A DNA stretch of 64,000 nucleotides from Streptomyces sp. MJM8645 (GCF_001625365.1 NZ_LJJF01000002.1:124001-188000), one strand, 5' to 3'; shown: positions 33,882 through 42,255, numbered from the stretch's first letter. Program-made: numbers and translations. The notes: generated by a model from the sequence alone, not told the origin.

Positions 33882-34523
33882 TCAGATCAGTTGGCGGAGC
33901 ACGTCGTAAGTGGTCGAGGACTGGAGGTCCGGGCGTGGGCAGTTGAGTGCTTGGCGGCCGACGAGGGCGGTACGGGTTCCGGCTCGCTGACCGGCGGCGA
34001 CGTCGCTTGGTGAGTCTCCGACCATCCAGGATCGGGTGAGATCGAGTCCGAGGTCGTGGGCGGCTTGGTGGAGCATTCCCGGAGCCGGTTTCCGGCACTG
34101 ACAGACGCTTCGGTACGCGGGAAGGGTGCCTTCCGGGTGGTGAGGGCAGGCGTAGACGGCATCGAGATGAACGCCGTGGTGGGCGAGGAGCAGGGTCAAC
34201 CGGTCATGCATGGCGCTCATGGTCTCCGCAGTGAAGAACCCGCGGGCCACACCGCTCTGGTTGGTGACGACGACGAGGGCGTAGCCCGCTTGTTGGAGGG
34301 CCAGCAGTGGTGCCTCGATGCCTGGTTGGAGGACCAGCTCGGCGGGGTGGGAGGGGTAGTGGCGGGGTTCGGTCAGGGTGCCGTCGCGGTCGAGGAACAC
34401 GGCCTTCCGGCGCCGTTCCGGATGCGGCCTGTGCCTCGGGTCATTCTGTCGCACGGCCGTCACTGTGTGCTGGCCGACGAATACCACCGTGCCGGTGACC
34501 GGGATGCTGCCGCCGAGGATCAT
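33882..34523 (-). CDS. gmhB: D-glycero-manno-heptose 1,7-bisphosphate phosphatase-like HAD enzyme
   Basis: This 213-residue HAD phosphatase has the HisB/GmhB pattern: KAVFLDRDGTLTEPRHYP with the catalytic Asp pair, VVVTNQSGVARGFF, the zinc loop ACPHHPEGTLPAYRSVCQCR, KPAPGM and MVGDSPSDVAAG. It should dephosphorylate heptose 1,7-bisphosphate, the third step of NDP-heptose synthesis. The first 38 residues are an extra N-terminal extension. Its ATG overlaps the stop of the GmhA-HldE fusion (ATGA), so the two are coupled and, with that fusion, complete the route to an ADP- or NDP-heptose. Last gene of the operon. Confidence 0.88.
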   Translation of the reverse strand: MILGGSIPVTGTVVFVGQHTVTAVRQNDPRHRPHPERRRKAVFLDRDGTLTEPRHYPSHPAELVLQPGIEAPLLALQQAGYALVVVTNQSGVARGFFTAETMSAMHDRLTLLLAHHGVHLDAVYACPHHPEGTLPAYRSVCQCRKPAPGMLHQAAHDLGLDLTRSWMVGDSPSDVAAGQRAGTRTALVGRQALNCPRPDLQSSTTYDVLRQLI

Positions 34524-36481
34524 CTGACGCCCGCCCGCTGGGCGACGTGGTGAATCCGGCCGGTGGTGGAGTGGCCGTCGAGGAACGGCACGGTGACGAC
34601 TTCTCCTCCCCAGCTTTCGACGAGGTCGGCTTCGGCGATCCGTTGGCCTGCGTAGTCGCCGCCTTTGACCCAGATGTCCGGGCGGAGCTCGGCCAGCACC
34701 CTTGCGGGGGTGTCCTCGTCGAAGACGATCACGCCGTCCACACAGTTCAGGGCTGTCAGCAGCATGGCGCGTTCGCGTTCGCCCACGACCGGCCGGCTCT
34801 CGCCTTTGAGGCGGCGAACGGAGGCGTCGCTGTTGATGCACACGACCAGAACGTCGCCCAGGCGCCGGGCCTGGTCGAGCAGGGAGAGGTGGCCGGCGTG
34901 CAGCAGGTCGAAACAGCCGCCCGCCCCGACGACCTTGCCGCCCTGCGCGCGTACCCGGGCGGCGCGCTCCAGCGGGCCCGTGCACCAGGGGGCGGGCACG
35001 ACGGCCAGGGAGGCAGGGCCGCCTGCTTCGATGTAGCTGGTGGCAGCTTCGACAGCTGCGGCCACGGCGTGGGAGGGCAGCCGTTCGGCGGCGAGCGTCA
35101 TAGCTGCGGTGACCGCCAGTTGGTCGCCGGCTCCGCAGGTGTCGCCGGCCGCGTATCTGGCCGGGACTGCCAGGGGGTGGCCGTCGGGATTCGTGACCAG
35201 GACCGCGCCGTTGCGGCCGCGTGTGATCGCCAGCTGCTTCACGGGCCAGATGGCCAGCAGTCGGACGGCGCGGGCCGTGTCGCCCGCCAGGTCGCGAGGT
35301 CCGGTGTGTCCGCTGAAGGCGAATGCCTCCTCGGCGTTCGGGACGGCCAGGGCGGTGCCGGGAACCGGCGCTGTGCCTCTGGGGTGCGGGTCCCACACCA
35401 GTGAACGGCCGGCTGCGGCCGAGGTGAGGGCTTGGCGGAGTTCCGGGTGGGAGGTGATGCCGCGCCCGTAGTCGCACACCAGGACTGCCTCGGCGGTGGC
35501 CAGCCGGGCATGCGCCAGTTCTGGCAACGGTCCGAGTGGAAGTGGGCAGGTGTCCGTGTCGAGCCGGAGCACAGTGCGGTCGGCGGTGCGGATGCGGGTC
35601 TTGATCGGGGTGGTCCCGCCGGTTGCCAGATCAATGACCTCGATCCCGGCTTCGCCCAGCAGGGCGCGTACCTGCGCCCCGGATTCGTCGTGTCCGGTAC
35701 CGCAGACGAGGGTGACGCGCCAGCCGGGGGTCCGGGCGGCGAGGACGGCTGCCAGCCCGGCGCCGCCCGGCCGGTTGACGGTCTGGGTGCCGGAGACGAC
35801 GGGGACGGGGGCTTCCGGGGAGAGGCGGTCTGCGGTCCCGGTGATGTCGCGGTCCAGCAGGACGTCGCCGACCACCACCAGTCGACGCGGGCCGTCCGGT
35901 TGTGTGTCGGCGGAGGGAGCGGGTCCGGTGAGGTGGGTGTCGATGCCGGCACACAGCAGGTGTACGGCGACCAGGTGGCATTCCTGGACGGTGGCGGCTT
36001 GGGCGGCGTCCACGGACACCGCCTCGTCGCTCACGTCGGAGAGGGGGTTCGGGCCGGGGCCGGTCAAGGCCCATACGGTGAGGCCTGCTTCCCGGCCGGC
36101 GCGGGCGGCGGCGAGCACGTTGGGACTGGTACCGGAGGTGGAGAGGAGGAGCAGGACGTCGCCAGGGCGCCCGTGTGCACGGACCTGCCGGGCGAAGACC
36201 TCCTCGGGCCCGTAGTCGTTGGCTATGGCGGTGACCGATGAGGAGTCGGCGTGCAGCGCAATCGCGGAGAGCGGGGCGCGCTCGGCGCGGAACCGGCCGA
36301 CCAGTTCGGCCGTCAGGTGCTGGGCCTCGGCTGCTGACCCGCCGTTGCCCGCGACCAGCAGTCGCCTCCCGGCGGCCAGGGCGGGGGCGAGGATCCGACC
36401 CCAGCGGTCCAGGACATCGGTGTCGAGGTGGTGCAGCGCCTGGACGAGGGCGCGGATGTGTTCTTGGCCCGATGGAGCCAT
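34520..36481 (-). CDS. trifunctional GmhA-HldE fusion (heptose isomerase, kinase, nucleotidyltransferase)
   Basis: A single 653-residue chain holds three enzymes. Residues about 1-185 are a GmhA-type SIS domain (LLVAGNGGSAAEAQHLTAEL, LLLLSTSGTSPNV). Residues about 195-490 are a PfkB kinase like HldE-N (VVVGDVLLDRDITG, NRPGGAGLAAVLAA, AAGDTCGAGDQLA as the anion hole). Residues about 515-653 are a cytidylyltransferase-like domain, HldE-C (GGCFDLLHAGHLSLL, VCINSDASVRRLKG, VKGGDYAG). It would convert sedoheptulose 7-phosphate through heptose 7-phosphate, the bisphosphate (with GmhB) and then the NDP-heptose. The ATG follows GGAGGCACTTC. Confidence 0.92.
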   Translation of the reverse strand: MAPSGQEHIRALVQALHHLDTDVLDRWGRILAPALAAGRRLLVAGNGGSAAEAQHLTAELVGRFRAERAPLSAIALHADSSSVTAIANDYGPEEVFARQVRAHGRPGDVLLLLSTSGTSPNVLAAARAGREAGLTVWALTGPGPNPLSDVSDEAVSVDAAQAATVQECHLVAVHLLCAGIDTHLTGPAPSADTQPDGPRRLVVVGDVLLDRDITGTADRLSPEAPVPVVSGTQTVNRPGGAGLAAVLAARTPGWRVTLVCGTGHDESGAQVRALLGEAGIEVIDLATGGTTPIKTRIRTADRTVLRLDTDTCPLPLGPLPELAHARLATAEAVLVCDYGRGITSHPELRQALTSAAAGRSLVWDPHPRGTAPVPGTALAVPNAEEAFAFSGHTGPRDLAGDTARAVRLLAIWPVKQLAITRGRNGAVLVTNPDGHPLAVPARYAAGDTCGAGDQLAVTAAMTLAAERLPSHAVAAAVEAATSYIEAGGPASLAVVPAPWCTGPLERAARVRAQGGKVVGAGGCFDLLHAGHLSLLDQARRLGDVLVVCINSDASVRRLKGESRPVVGERERAMLLTALNCVDGVIVFDEDTPARVLAELRPDIWVKGGDYAGQRIAEADLVESWGGEVVTVPFLDGHSTTGRIHHVAQRAGVR

Positions 36482-36535
36482 GAAGTGCCTCCGGAAGGGG
36501 AGTTGAGGGGGAGGACGCAGCCGGTGGGTGCGCGG

Positions 36536-37330
36536 TCACACCGACTCGGGTGCGGAGCCGTGACGGACACGTTGGGCCTGATACCGGAGGAGGACGCCGG
36601 TCAGGAGAAGCCACGACGCTGCTACGGCCACCTCGTGTGCCACCGCCCCCCATACCTGACCCGTCGTACCGATCCGCACCGCGTTCAGGCCGGCGCCCAG
36701 GGGTAGCGCCTGGCCGATCAGGTGAAGGATTCCGTCCGGATCAACAGGAACGACCACGCCGCCGCAGAGCAGTATGAGGTAGCCGACGAAATTGACGGCC
36801 ATTCCCTCGTCCAGGCCGAGGAGAACGAGCGCGCAGCAGAGCATTCCTGTGCAGAGACAGCCCATCGTGGTGAGGAGAACGAGGGGATACGCAGCCGCGA
36901 CGTCGGCCGTCGCGCGCCAGCCGAGCAAGGTGGGCCCAAGGACAACCAGGGCCACGAGTGACATGGCGAGCCCTTCGGCGACGTACACCCACGACCGCAG
37001 GAGCATGACGGCGAGCAGGGGGACGTTCCCGAGGCGCAGCCGGTACATGGTCCCTTGGGGGACTTCGGCGGTCACCACAGTGGACACGTGGCTGGTGACC
37101 GCTGCGACCGGAGCGAAGACGACGGCTCCGACGAACGCGTACGCACGTCCGGTGGCTCCCCCAGCGAGTTGCCCGAGGAGGGTGAAGAAGGCGACCTGGA
37201 AGACCGTCCGAATCGCCACGCTGGACGACGCCGCCAAGCCGGCTGAGGCGACCCGATAGTCCTTCCCCGAGAGACGGCAGATCCGCAGGCCGACGGTGAG
37301 CGCACTTCGGACGGATTCAGGCAAGCTCAA
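36536..37330 (-). CDS. ABC-2 type transporter permease
   Basis: This membrane protein has six hydrophobic segments, among them FQVAFFTLLGQLAGGATGRA, EGLAMSLVALVVLGPTLLGW and FVGYLILLCGGVVVPVDPDG, the ABC-2 arrangement. I place the start at TTG 37330, overlapping the previous gene and preceded by AAGGGGA, which gives 264 residues like its neighbour; a TTG two codons later is possible, and a longer frame begins upstream at 37384. With the adjacent permease and ATPase it forms a heterodimeric exporter. Confidence 0.85.
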   Translation of the reverse strand: MSLPESVRSALTVGLRICRLSGKDYRVASAGLAASSSVAIRTVFQVAFFTLLGQLAGGATGRAYAFVGAVVFAPVAAVTSHVSTVVTAEVPQGTMYRLRLGNVPLLAVMLLRSWVYVAEGLAMSLVALVVLGPTLLGWRATADVAAAYPLVLLTTMGCLCTGMLCCALVLLGLDEGMAVNFVGYLILLCGGVVVPVDPDGILHLIGQALPLGAGLNAVRIGTTGQVWGAVAHEVAVAASWLLLTGVLLRYQAQRVRHGSAPESV

Positions 37331-38111
37331 GGGTCCCCTTGACTCGGCCGCGCCGCAGCACAGCATTGAACGCGTACACCCCACAGGCGAGGTAGAGCAC
37401 GGTCAGGATCAGCACGCCCGCCAGGTGAACGGAGGCAGGCGCCCGGCCGTGGGCGGCATCGTGCACCAGCTCGGCCAGATGGTGCAGGCTGACGGCCTGG
37501 GCCGGCCAGCGCAGCACCGGAGCGAGGAGATCCGGCGGGATGACGATGCCGCCGAGAACGAAGACCGGGTAGCCGAGGGCCTCGATGATGCGCAGCCCCG
37601 CTCGGGACAGAAGGACGACGCAGCTCAGGAGGAGCCCCATCGCTGCTGCGGAGGCGACGGCCGCGACAGTCACGAGTACGGCCGCCGACAGCCGGGGAAG
37701 CTGTGGGTGCAGCCCGAGGACGGGCACGGCGACAGCCACCGCGGCCAGCGTGCGCACCAGTCCCGCCGCAGCAACCCCGAGCGTCTTTCCGAGAAGGACG
37801 GACAGCAGGGAAACAGGGCGAACCAGCAGTGCCGCGAGGGTTCCCTGGGCCGCCTCACGGCGCAGTAGCGTTCCCGCGCCCCACAGGGTGGACGACCACA
37901 GGCCGATCATCACGCAACCGAACACGACCTCGGTCGCCTGTCCGGGGTCGATACTCGCGGTTCCCCGGGAGACTACGGCCAGGAGGACCACCGGCTGGAT
38001 CACCGAGACGACCATCGCCGTTCTGACCCGGCCGGTCTCCCTGATCTGAAGGACGGCCGCGCGCCACACCGCCCACGCTTCCGTCCGCGCGGCACGCAGG
38101 GCGTCACCCAC
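37317..38111 (-). CDS. ABC-2 type transporter permease
   Basis: The 264-residue protein has six membrane helices (MVVSVIQPVVLLAVVSRG, VFGCVMIGLWSSTLWGAGTL, LGVAAAGLVRTLAAVAVAVP, AMGLLLSCVVLLSRAG and others) and the ABC-2 feature of a long C-terminal reentrant section (GGIVIPPDLLAPVLRWPAQA). It overlaps the ATPase gene by 8 bases and the second permease by about 14. This places it inside the heptose/peptide operon as half of the exporter. Confidence 0.9.
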   Translation of the reverse strand: MGDALRAARTEAWAVWRAAVLQIRETGRVRTAMVVSVIQPVVLLAVVSRGTASIDPGQATEVVFGCVMIGLWSSTLWGAGTLLRREAAQGTLAALLVRPVSLLSVLLGKTLGVAAAGLVRTLAAVAVAVPVLGLHPQLPRLSAAVLVTVAAVASAAAMGLLLSCVVLLSRAGLRIIEALGYPVFVLGGIVIPPDLLAPVLRWPAQAVSLHHLAELVHDAAHGRAPASVHLAGVLILTVLYLACGVYAFNAVLRRGRVKGTLELA

Positions 38112-39105
38112 GATTCACGGCCAGTCGTCGTATCACGGCCTCGACACCGGGCGAGGCGACATCGATGTCCGTCACCGGATGCCGTCGTACGACCTCGGCC
38201 AGTCGGGCGAGCACGTCCGCGTCCCAGGCTCCGACCTGGAAGGCAAGTCTCCAGCCGTCCTTGTCCTGCTGGATCCGCACGGACGCGTTGGCCAGGAGTT
38301 CGGCAGCGTCACGCGGCGCGACGCCTGGGCCGGACAAGCTCACCTCCGCAGTGAAACCCGCCTGCCGCCGGAACTCGTTGACGGGCAGGTCGTGGGAGAC
38401 CGAGCCGGATTCGAGCAGCACGACTCGGCCCGCCAGGCGGTCGATGTCGGTCGGGTAGTGGCTGGTGAGGAGCACCGCCGTGCCCGTGCCGGCGAGCCGC
38501 GCGACGGCCTCGCGGACCCGCTCCCCCTCCAGGAGGTCCAGGCCGATCGTCGGCTCGTCCAGCATGAGCAGGCACGGCTGGTTCAGCATTCCCACAGCCA
38601 GGTGGAGGCGTTGCCGCATGCCTTTGGAGAACGTCTCGACCCGGCTCTCGGCCCGTTCGGCGAGCCCGACCTCCTCCAGGGCCGCCAGCGAGCGGTCGCG
38701 CAGGTGGCGGTGCGGGCCGGACAGGCCGCCGAAGAACATGATGTTGTCCAAGGCCGAGAGCCGGGGGTACAACCCCCGGTCTCCGCCGAAGACGACACCG
38801 ATGTGACGGCGTGCCCGGCGTGCCTGCCCGGCCAGGTCGGCACCGCAGACCGCGGCCCCTCCCGCTGACGGGAGGAGCAGCGTCGAGAGGATCTTCAAGA
38901 GCGTGGTCTTGCCCGCACCGTTGTCTCCGAGCAGTCCGACGATCTCCCCGGCACGCACCGTGAAACTGACGCCACGCAGCGCCTCGACGGGCGGGGTTCC
39001 GGGAAATGCCCTGCGAAGGTTCTCCACTCGCAGGACTTCCCCGTCCGGCTGACACGGCCTCACGACAACCCCATTACACGTCACCTCGTGGTATCTCGGA
39101 TTCAT
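38104..39105 (-). CDS. ABC-2 type transporter ATPase
   Basis: At 333 residues it has Walker A LLGDNGAGKTTLLK, Q-loop region VVFGGDRGLYPRLSALDN, signature FSKGMRQRLHLAVG, Walker B CLLMLDEPTIGLD and H-loop LLTSHYPTD. A C-terminal extension of about 90 residues follows the ATPase core, as in drug or polysaccharide ABC-2 exporters. The ATG at 39105 is the first reasonable start. It follows the peptide gene after a hairpin and overlaps the first permease gene. Confidence 0.93.
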   Translation of the reverse strand: MNPRYHEVTCNGVVVRPCQPDGEVLRVENLRRAFPGTPPVEALRGVSFTVRAGEIVGLLGDNGAGKTTLLKILSTLLLPSAGGAAVCGADLAGQARRARRHIGVVFGGDRGLYPRLSALDNIMFFGGLSGPHRHLRDRSLAALEEVGLAERAESRVETFSKGMRQRLHLAVGMLNQPCLLMLDEPTIGLDLLEGERVREAVARLAGTGTAVLLTSHYPTDIDRLAGRVVLLESGSVSHDLPVNEFRRQAGFTAEVSLSGPGVAPRDAAELLANASVRIQQDKDGWRLAFQVGAWDADVLARLAEVVRRHPVTDIDVASPGVEAVIRRLAVNRG

Positions 39106-39125
39106 CACATGCGCCCGTCCACGAT

Positions 39126-39154
39126 CCCCGGGCCGGCGTGGTACCGGCCCGGGG
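39126..39154. terminator. attenuator-like hairpin between peptide and ABC genes
   Basis: CCCCGGGCCGG, a 7-base loop, and its exact complement make an 11-bp stem between the 20-codon peptide gene and the ABC ATPase. A second smaller dyad, GGTCGCC/GGCGACC, lies near 39180-39194. Such hairpins after a precursor gene often raise peptide yield over downstream genes. Confidence 0.55.
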
Positions 39155-39194
39155 GTGGAATCCGGCTTCCGCGCGCGGGTCGCCGGGCGACCGG

Positions 39195-39257
39195 CTAGAT
39201 CACGCCGTCGGCACGAAAGAACTGCTGGATCTGCGCGATGCGCTCCTCCTTGGTCAT
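39195..39257 (-). CDS. 20-residue peptide, candidate precursor or leader
   Basis: The frame reads MTKEERIAQIQQFFRADGVI and stops at TAG. The ATG is preceded by GAGGAGGTGACCAAC, one of the strongest ribosome binding sites in the window, so translation is very likely. It lies 70 bases after the adenylate-forming enzyme gene and 89 before the ABC ATPase, all on one strand. The peptide has a charged N-terminal half (likely helical) and a hydrophobic end FFRADGVI; it has no Cys or Ser. It could be a modified peptide precursor, a signalling peptide, or a translational leader controlling the exporter. Confidence 0.65.
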   Translation of the reverse strand: MTKEERIAQIQQFFRADGVI

Positions 39258-39327
39258 GTTGGTCACCTCCTCTCGGAATCGGACAACGGGCCTCCCCTGT
39301 CACTGCTGTCGCCTTCGTTGCCCAGGC

Positions 39328-40728
39328 TCAGAGCCTGCCCGGGCTGTCGGCGACGTCGGGGAGGAAGCTCACGAAGTCGACGTCCTTGCGCCGGCCGGTG
39401 CTGTGGAAGTCGCCGTCGTCGACTTCCCGCACCCGGCACCGGACGTCCGTGCCGAGGACGTCCGCGAGACTGCGGGTCAGCTCCGTCGCGTCCGCAGCGG
39501 TGAACGCAGGAGCGGGCGAGACCAGCACGGACACGGAGAAGTCGGTCTCCTGCACGACTTGGTAGCGGCGGACCGGGTGGCGGCGGACAGCCCGGACGGC
39601 CCAGAGCACGGGGACCGCCGTCCCGTCCGGCCGGCGAAGCTCCCCCGGGTTCCGCCCCTCCACCAAGTCCATCACCTTGTGCGGGAGGCCACACGCGCAC
39701 GGCGCCCCTGCCAGCGAGCCGAAGTCCCCCGTCCGGTAGCGGATGAGGGGCATCGCCAGATTGGTCAGATCGGTGATCACGACCTCCCCGACGCTGCCCT
39801 CCGGCACCGGCACACCATCGTCGTCGACGACCTCCAGCCACAGCCGCTCCGACTCGATGTGGTAGGAGCCCAGCGCACACTGCACCGCGATGGTGCCGAC
39901 TTCCTTCATCGCGTACATGTCGGTCACCGTCAGCCCGAAGAAGTCCGCGAGTGCCTCCCGAGCGGCGGGGACGAGAAGCTCCCCGCACGACACGACGGAC
40001 CGCACCGACGGCAGGCGGCCGCCGTGCTGCCCCAGCAGCCCCATGAAGTCCATGAGGTTACGCGGAGACCCCGTCAGCACGTCGGGGCGGAAGCCCCTCG
40101 CCCGGTCGGCGAACCCGGCACGGTCGGGTGCCGTGCGTCCGGCCGTGCCGAACTGCGCAACGCGCGCGAACCCCATCCCGGGAGAGGTGTACTCGAACCA
40201 GTGGTCGAGTCGCGCGAGACACGGCATCAGCACCTTTCGGTCGAACACCAACCCCGCTCGCTCGTTCCGGACGAGCGCGGTGGCCCACTCGTGGACGAAC
40301 GCGTCGTCATGGCGGATCATCCGCAACGGCACACCACTGGTCCCCGACGTTTCCAGGACCCTGCACACCGCCGGGTCGATGTCGTCGTCGCAGTGGTCGA
40401 TCATGCCCTCGGCAAGCTGACGCTTGCCCACCAACGGGAAGGCGGACAGTACCCGCCACGGATCCGCCCCGCCGTCGACCGTGATCCCGGTCCGCCGGTA
40501 CGCCGGGACCGCATCGACGGCGTGCCGGAGCACCGCTGTCAGCCGCTCGCGCTGCATCTCCCTGATCCGTCCGGGCCGCTGCGCGAGCTCGGAGTACAGC
40601 GTGCGCTCCCCGTAGATCTGCGGAAAGAGCAGTCCCTCATGAACCATCTGCGAGTGCCAGTGCCGCTCGTTCTCTGTTCCCACCAACGGATCGAATTGCC
40701 GCCGCACAGTCCCACTCCACCATTTCAT
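39328..40728 (-). CDS. PaaK/CapK-like adenylate-forming enzyme
   Basis: This 466-residue ANL-type protein resembles phenylacetate-CoA ligase and coenzyme F390 synthetase: the ATP motif ETSGTSGVPLRM at about residues 126-137, SCGELLVPAAREALADFF, a central MKEVGTIAVQC, IRYRTGDFGSLAG and C-terminal TGRRKDVDFV. It should activate a carboxylate as an acyl-adenylate, then transfer it to CoA or another acceptor. No carrier-protein or NRPS domain is attached. It is first in the peptide/ABC/heptose operon. The start lacks a clear Shine-Dalgarno; ACTCTTCGG is repeated just upstream. Confidence 0.87.
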   Translation of the reverse strand: MKWWSGTVRRQFDPLVGTENERHWHSQMVHEGLLFPQIYGERTLYSELAQRPGRIREMQRERLTAVLRHAVDAVPAYRRTGITVDGGADPWRVLSAFPLVGKRQLAEGMIDHCDDDIDPAVCRVLETSGTSGVPLRMIRHDDAFVHEWATALVRNERAGLVFDRKVLMPCLARLDHWFEYTSPGMGFARVAQFGTAGRTAPDRAGFADRARGFRPDVLTGSPRNLMDFMGLLGQHGGRLPSVRSVVSCGELLVPAAREALADFFGLTVTDMYAMKEVGTIAVQCALGSYHIESERLWLEVVDDDGVPVPEGSVGEVVITDLTNLAMPLIRYRTGDFGSLAGAPCACGLPHKVMDLVEGRNPGELRRPDGTAVPVLWAVRAVRRHPVRRYQVVQETDFSVSVLVSPAPAFTAADATELTRSLADVLGTDVRCRVREVDDGDFHSTGRRKDVDFVSFLPDVADSPGRL

Positions 40729-40984
40729 GTCAATCGGAAGAGTCCGAAGAGTCGTCTCCCGCTACTCCTCAGAGACATTCAGCCGTCGCTGCCCGGGACC
40801 CCCTACGCCCAACCAGCGTGGCGTCACCCCATGCCCCGGCTGCCCCACCGGTCTCACCGCCTCCGGGCGCTTTCCGGCCGGGCGTCGCCAGAGGCTGGCG
40901 CGCAGCGTCATGTCGAGTCATCTCATTCGGGCTTCCAGGCTGATCGCACAAGGTTCTTCGAGCGGCTTGTGCCGCCACCCTGGA

Positions 40985-41218
40985 CTACGGCCGAAGGGCC
41001 GGTTCCGGCTCACCTGAACCGCTCCTGGCGGGACGGAGCCGGTTCAACGGGTGGCACCAGCGACACAGAGCGGCCGACTCGGCACTGTGGCAGAGCGGGC
41101 TCCGGGCACGTTCACTCGGATCCCGGACCACACGGGGCAGCAGGTGCTGCCAGCAGTGCGGACCCCGATGCCCCATCGCCTCGGCCAGCAGCCGGCAGTT
41201 CACGTCCTCCGGCTCCAT
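40985..41218 (-). CDS. possible small Cys-rich protein
   Basis: Seventy-seven codons from an ATG read MEPEDVNCRLLAEAMGHRG, then HCWQHLLPRVVRDPSER and ALCRWCHPLNRL, with five cysteines and good third-position GC. No family was recognised and the Shine-Dalgarno is weak, so it may be a small regulator-like protein or a fragment. The rest of the 40729-41411 gap shows only a short coding-like stretch near 41310-41400 (plus strand, RYRDGGHRFLILGHASPTN). Confidence 0.35.
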   Translation of the reverse strand: MEPEDVNCRLLAEAMGHRGPHCWQHLLPRVVRDPSERARSPLCHSAESAALCRWCHPLNRLRPARSGSGEPEPALRP

Positions 41219-41411
41219 CAGTAGGCCCTGGGCCGTCTCCCGGTACGTCCCGCCCCCGGCGGGAGGTAGCCGACCACCCGGCCTAACAGGCCCTCGAACC
41301 GACCCAGACACGGCCCACGCGCTACCGTGACGGCGGCCACCGCTTTCTGATCCTGGGTCACGCCTCGCCGACCAACGCCAGTGCCAGCGTCAGTACCAGC
41401 CGGATCGCGAA

Positions 41412-41951
41412 CTACAGCTGTCGTGAGAACACGGAAGCCCTGCTCAGCAGCCAGAAAGCGCTGCTCGTGCCGAGGCCGTAGGCGAGGTGGGCGGTCAGAT
41501 CATCGCCCAGCGTCTTGGCGTCGTACCTCCAGATGGGTTTGTAGAGTCCCGCGATCGGAAGCACCACGTATCCGCTGAGCCACACGAGCGCACCGTACGG
41601 GAGCCCGTACAGGACGTGGGGCTTGCGCAGCGAGGCGCTGGCGACGCCGTAGAAGGCCGCGTTGCCCACTCCGTAGGACCAGTGCATCAACGTGCTGACG
41701 GGGAACGCCGCGCTGTCCGGCAGCTCGCGCCGGGTGAAGGCCTCGACCAGGCGCTTTCCGACCTGCCCGGGATCCGGCGCCTCCCGCCAGGTGCGGACCG
41801 GGGCGAACTCCCAGTGCAGGGCGTCGCGTTCGCCGCCGGCCCGGCGCTGGCGCAGGAACCGCGCGGCGTCCATGCAGACGGTGCCGACCACTCCCGCCGC
41901 CAGGCCCGCACCGACAGCGCCGAGCGGGGTCAGCTGCTTGCGAGTGCGCAT
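41412..41951 (-). CDS. small integral membrane protein, unknown
   Basis: The ATG at 41951 follows GGGAGC and gives 179 residues. A first helix (LGAVGAGLAAGVVGTVCMDA) is followed by a soluble segment and three more hydrophobic stretches (GVGNAAFYGVASASL, LPYGALVWLSGYVVLPIAGL, LTAHLAYGLGTSSAFWLLSR). It resembles uncharacterised actinomycete membrane proteins of the DUF1440 type. Its upstream flank contains an SDR remnant. Confidence 0.75.
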   Translation of the reverse strand: MRTRKQLTPLGAVGAGLAAGVVGTVCMDAARFLRQRRAGGERDALHWEFAPVRTWREAPDPGQVGKRLVEAFTRRELPDSAAFPVSTLMHWSYGVGNAAFYGVASASLRKPHVLYGLPYGALVWLSGYVVLPIAGLYKPIWRYDAKTLGDDLTAHLAYGLGTSSAFWLLSRASVFSRQL

Positions 41952-41979
41952 AGGTCGATCGCTCCCGATCCCTGTTCTT

Positions 41980-42060
41980 TCAGAAGCCGGCGCTCTGGCC
42001 GCCGTCGAAGTGCAGGATCTCGCCGGTGACGAACGAGGCCTGTTCGAGGTGCATGATCGT
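41980..42060 (-). pseudogene. short-chain dehydrogenase C-terminal remnant
   Basis: Twenty-six codons read MHLEQASFVTGEILHFDGGQ-SAGF and stop, the highly characteristic tail of classical SDR enzymes. Just upstream, another frame continues with GEAVMNL, so a frameshift separates two pieces. The catalytic domain is absent. Confidence 0.7.
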
Positions 42061-42255
42061 CGAGATTCATGACCGCCTCGCCGACGGCGGCGTACCCGCG
42101 CCTGCGGTACGCGCGCGGCGACGACACCCACCGGTTTTCACTCTACTCGGCGCCGAGCCCCGGCGCCGAGTAGAGCTCTTCGGGTGCGGTCGGCGGCCGA
42201 CCGTACGACGCTGGAGGCAGGCACCGGCCTGTCGAGCGCGGGAGGAGCACAGGTC

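Noticed and set aside
39195..39257. Lanthipeptide, thiopeptide or lasso precursor
   Set aside because: The peptide has no Cys or Ser and only one Thr, no core with a ring acceptor pattern, and no matching modification enzyme is nearby.
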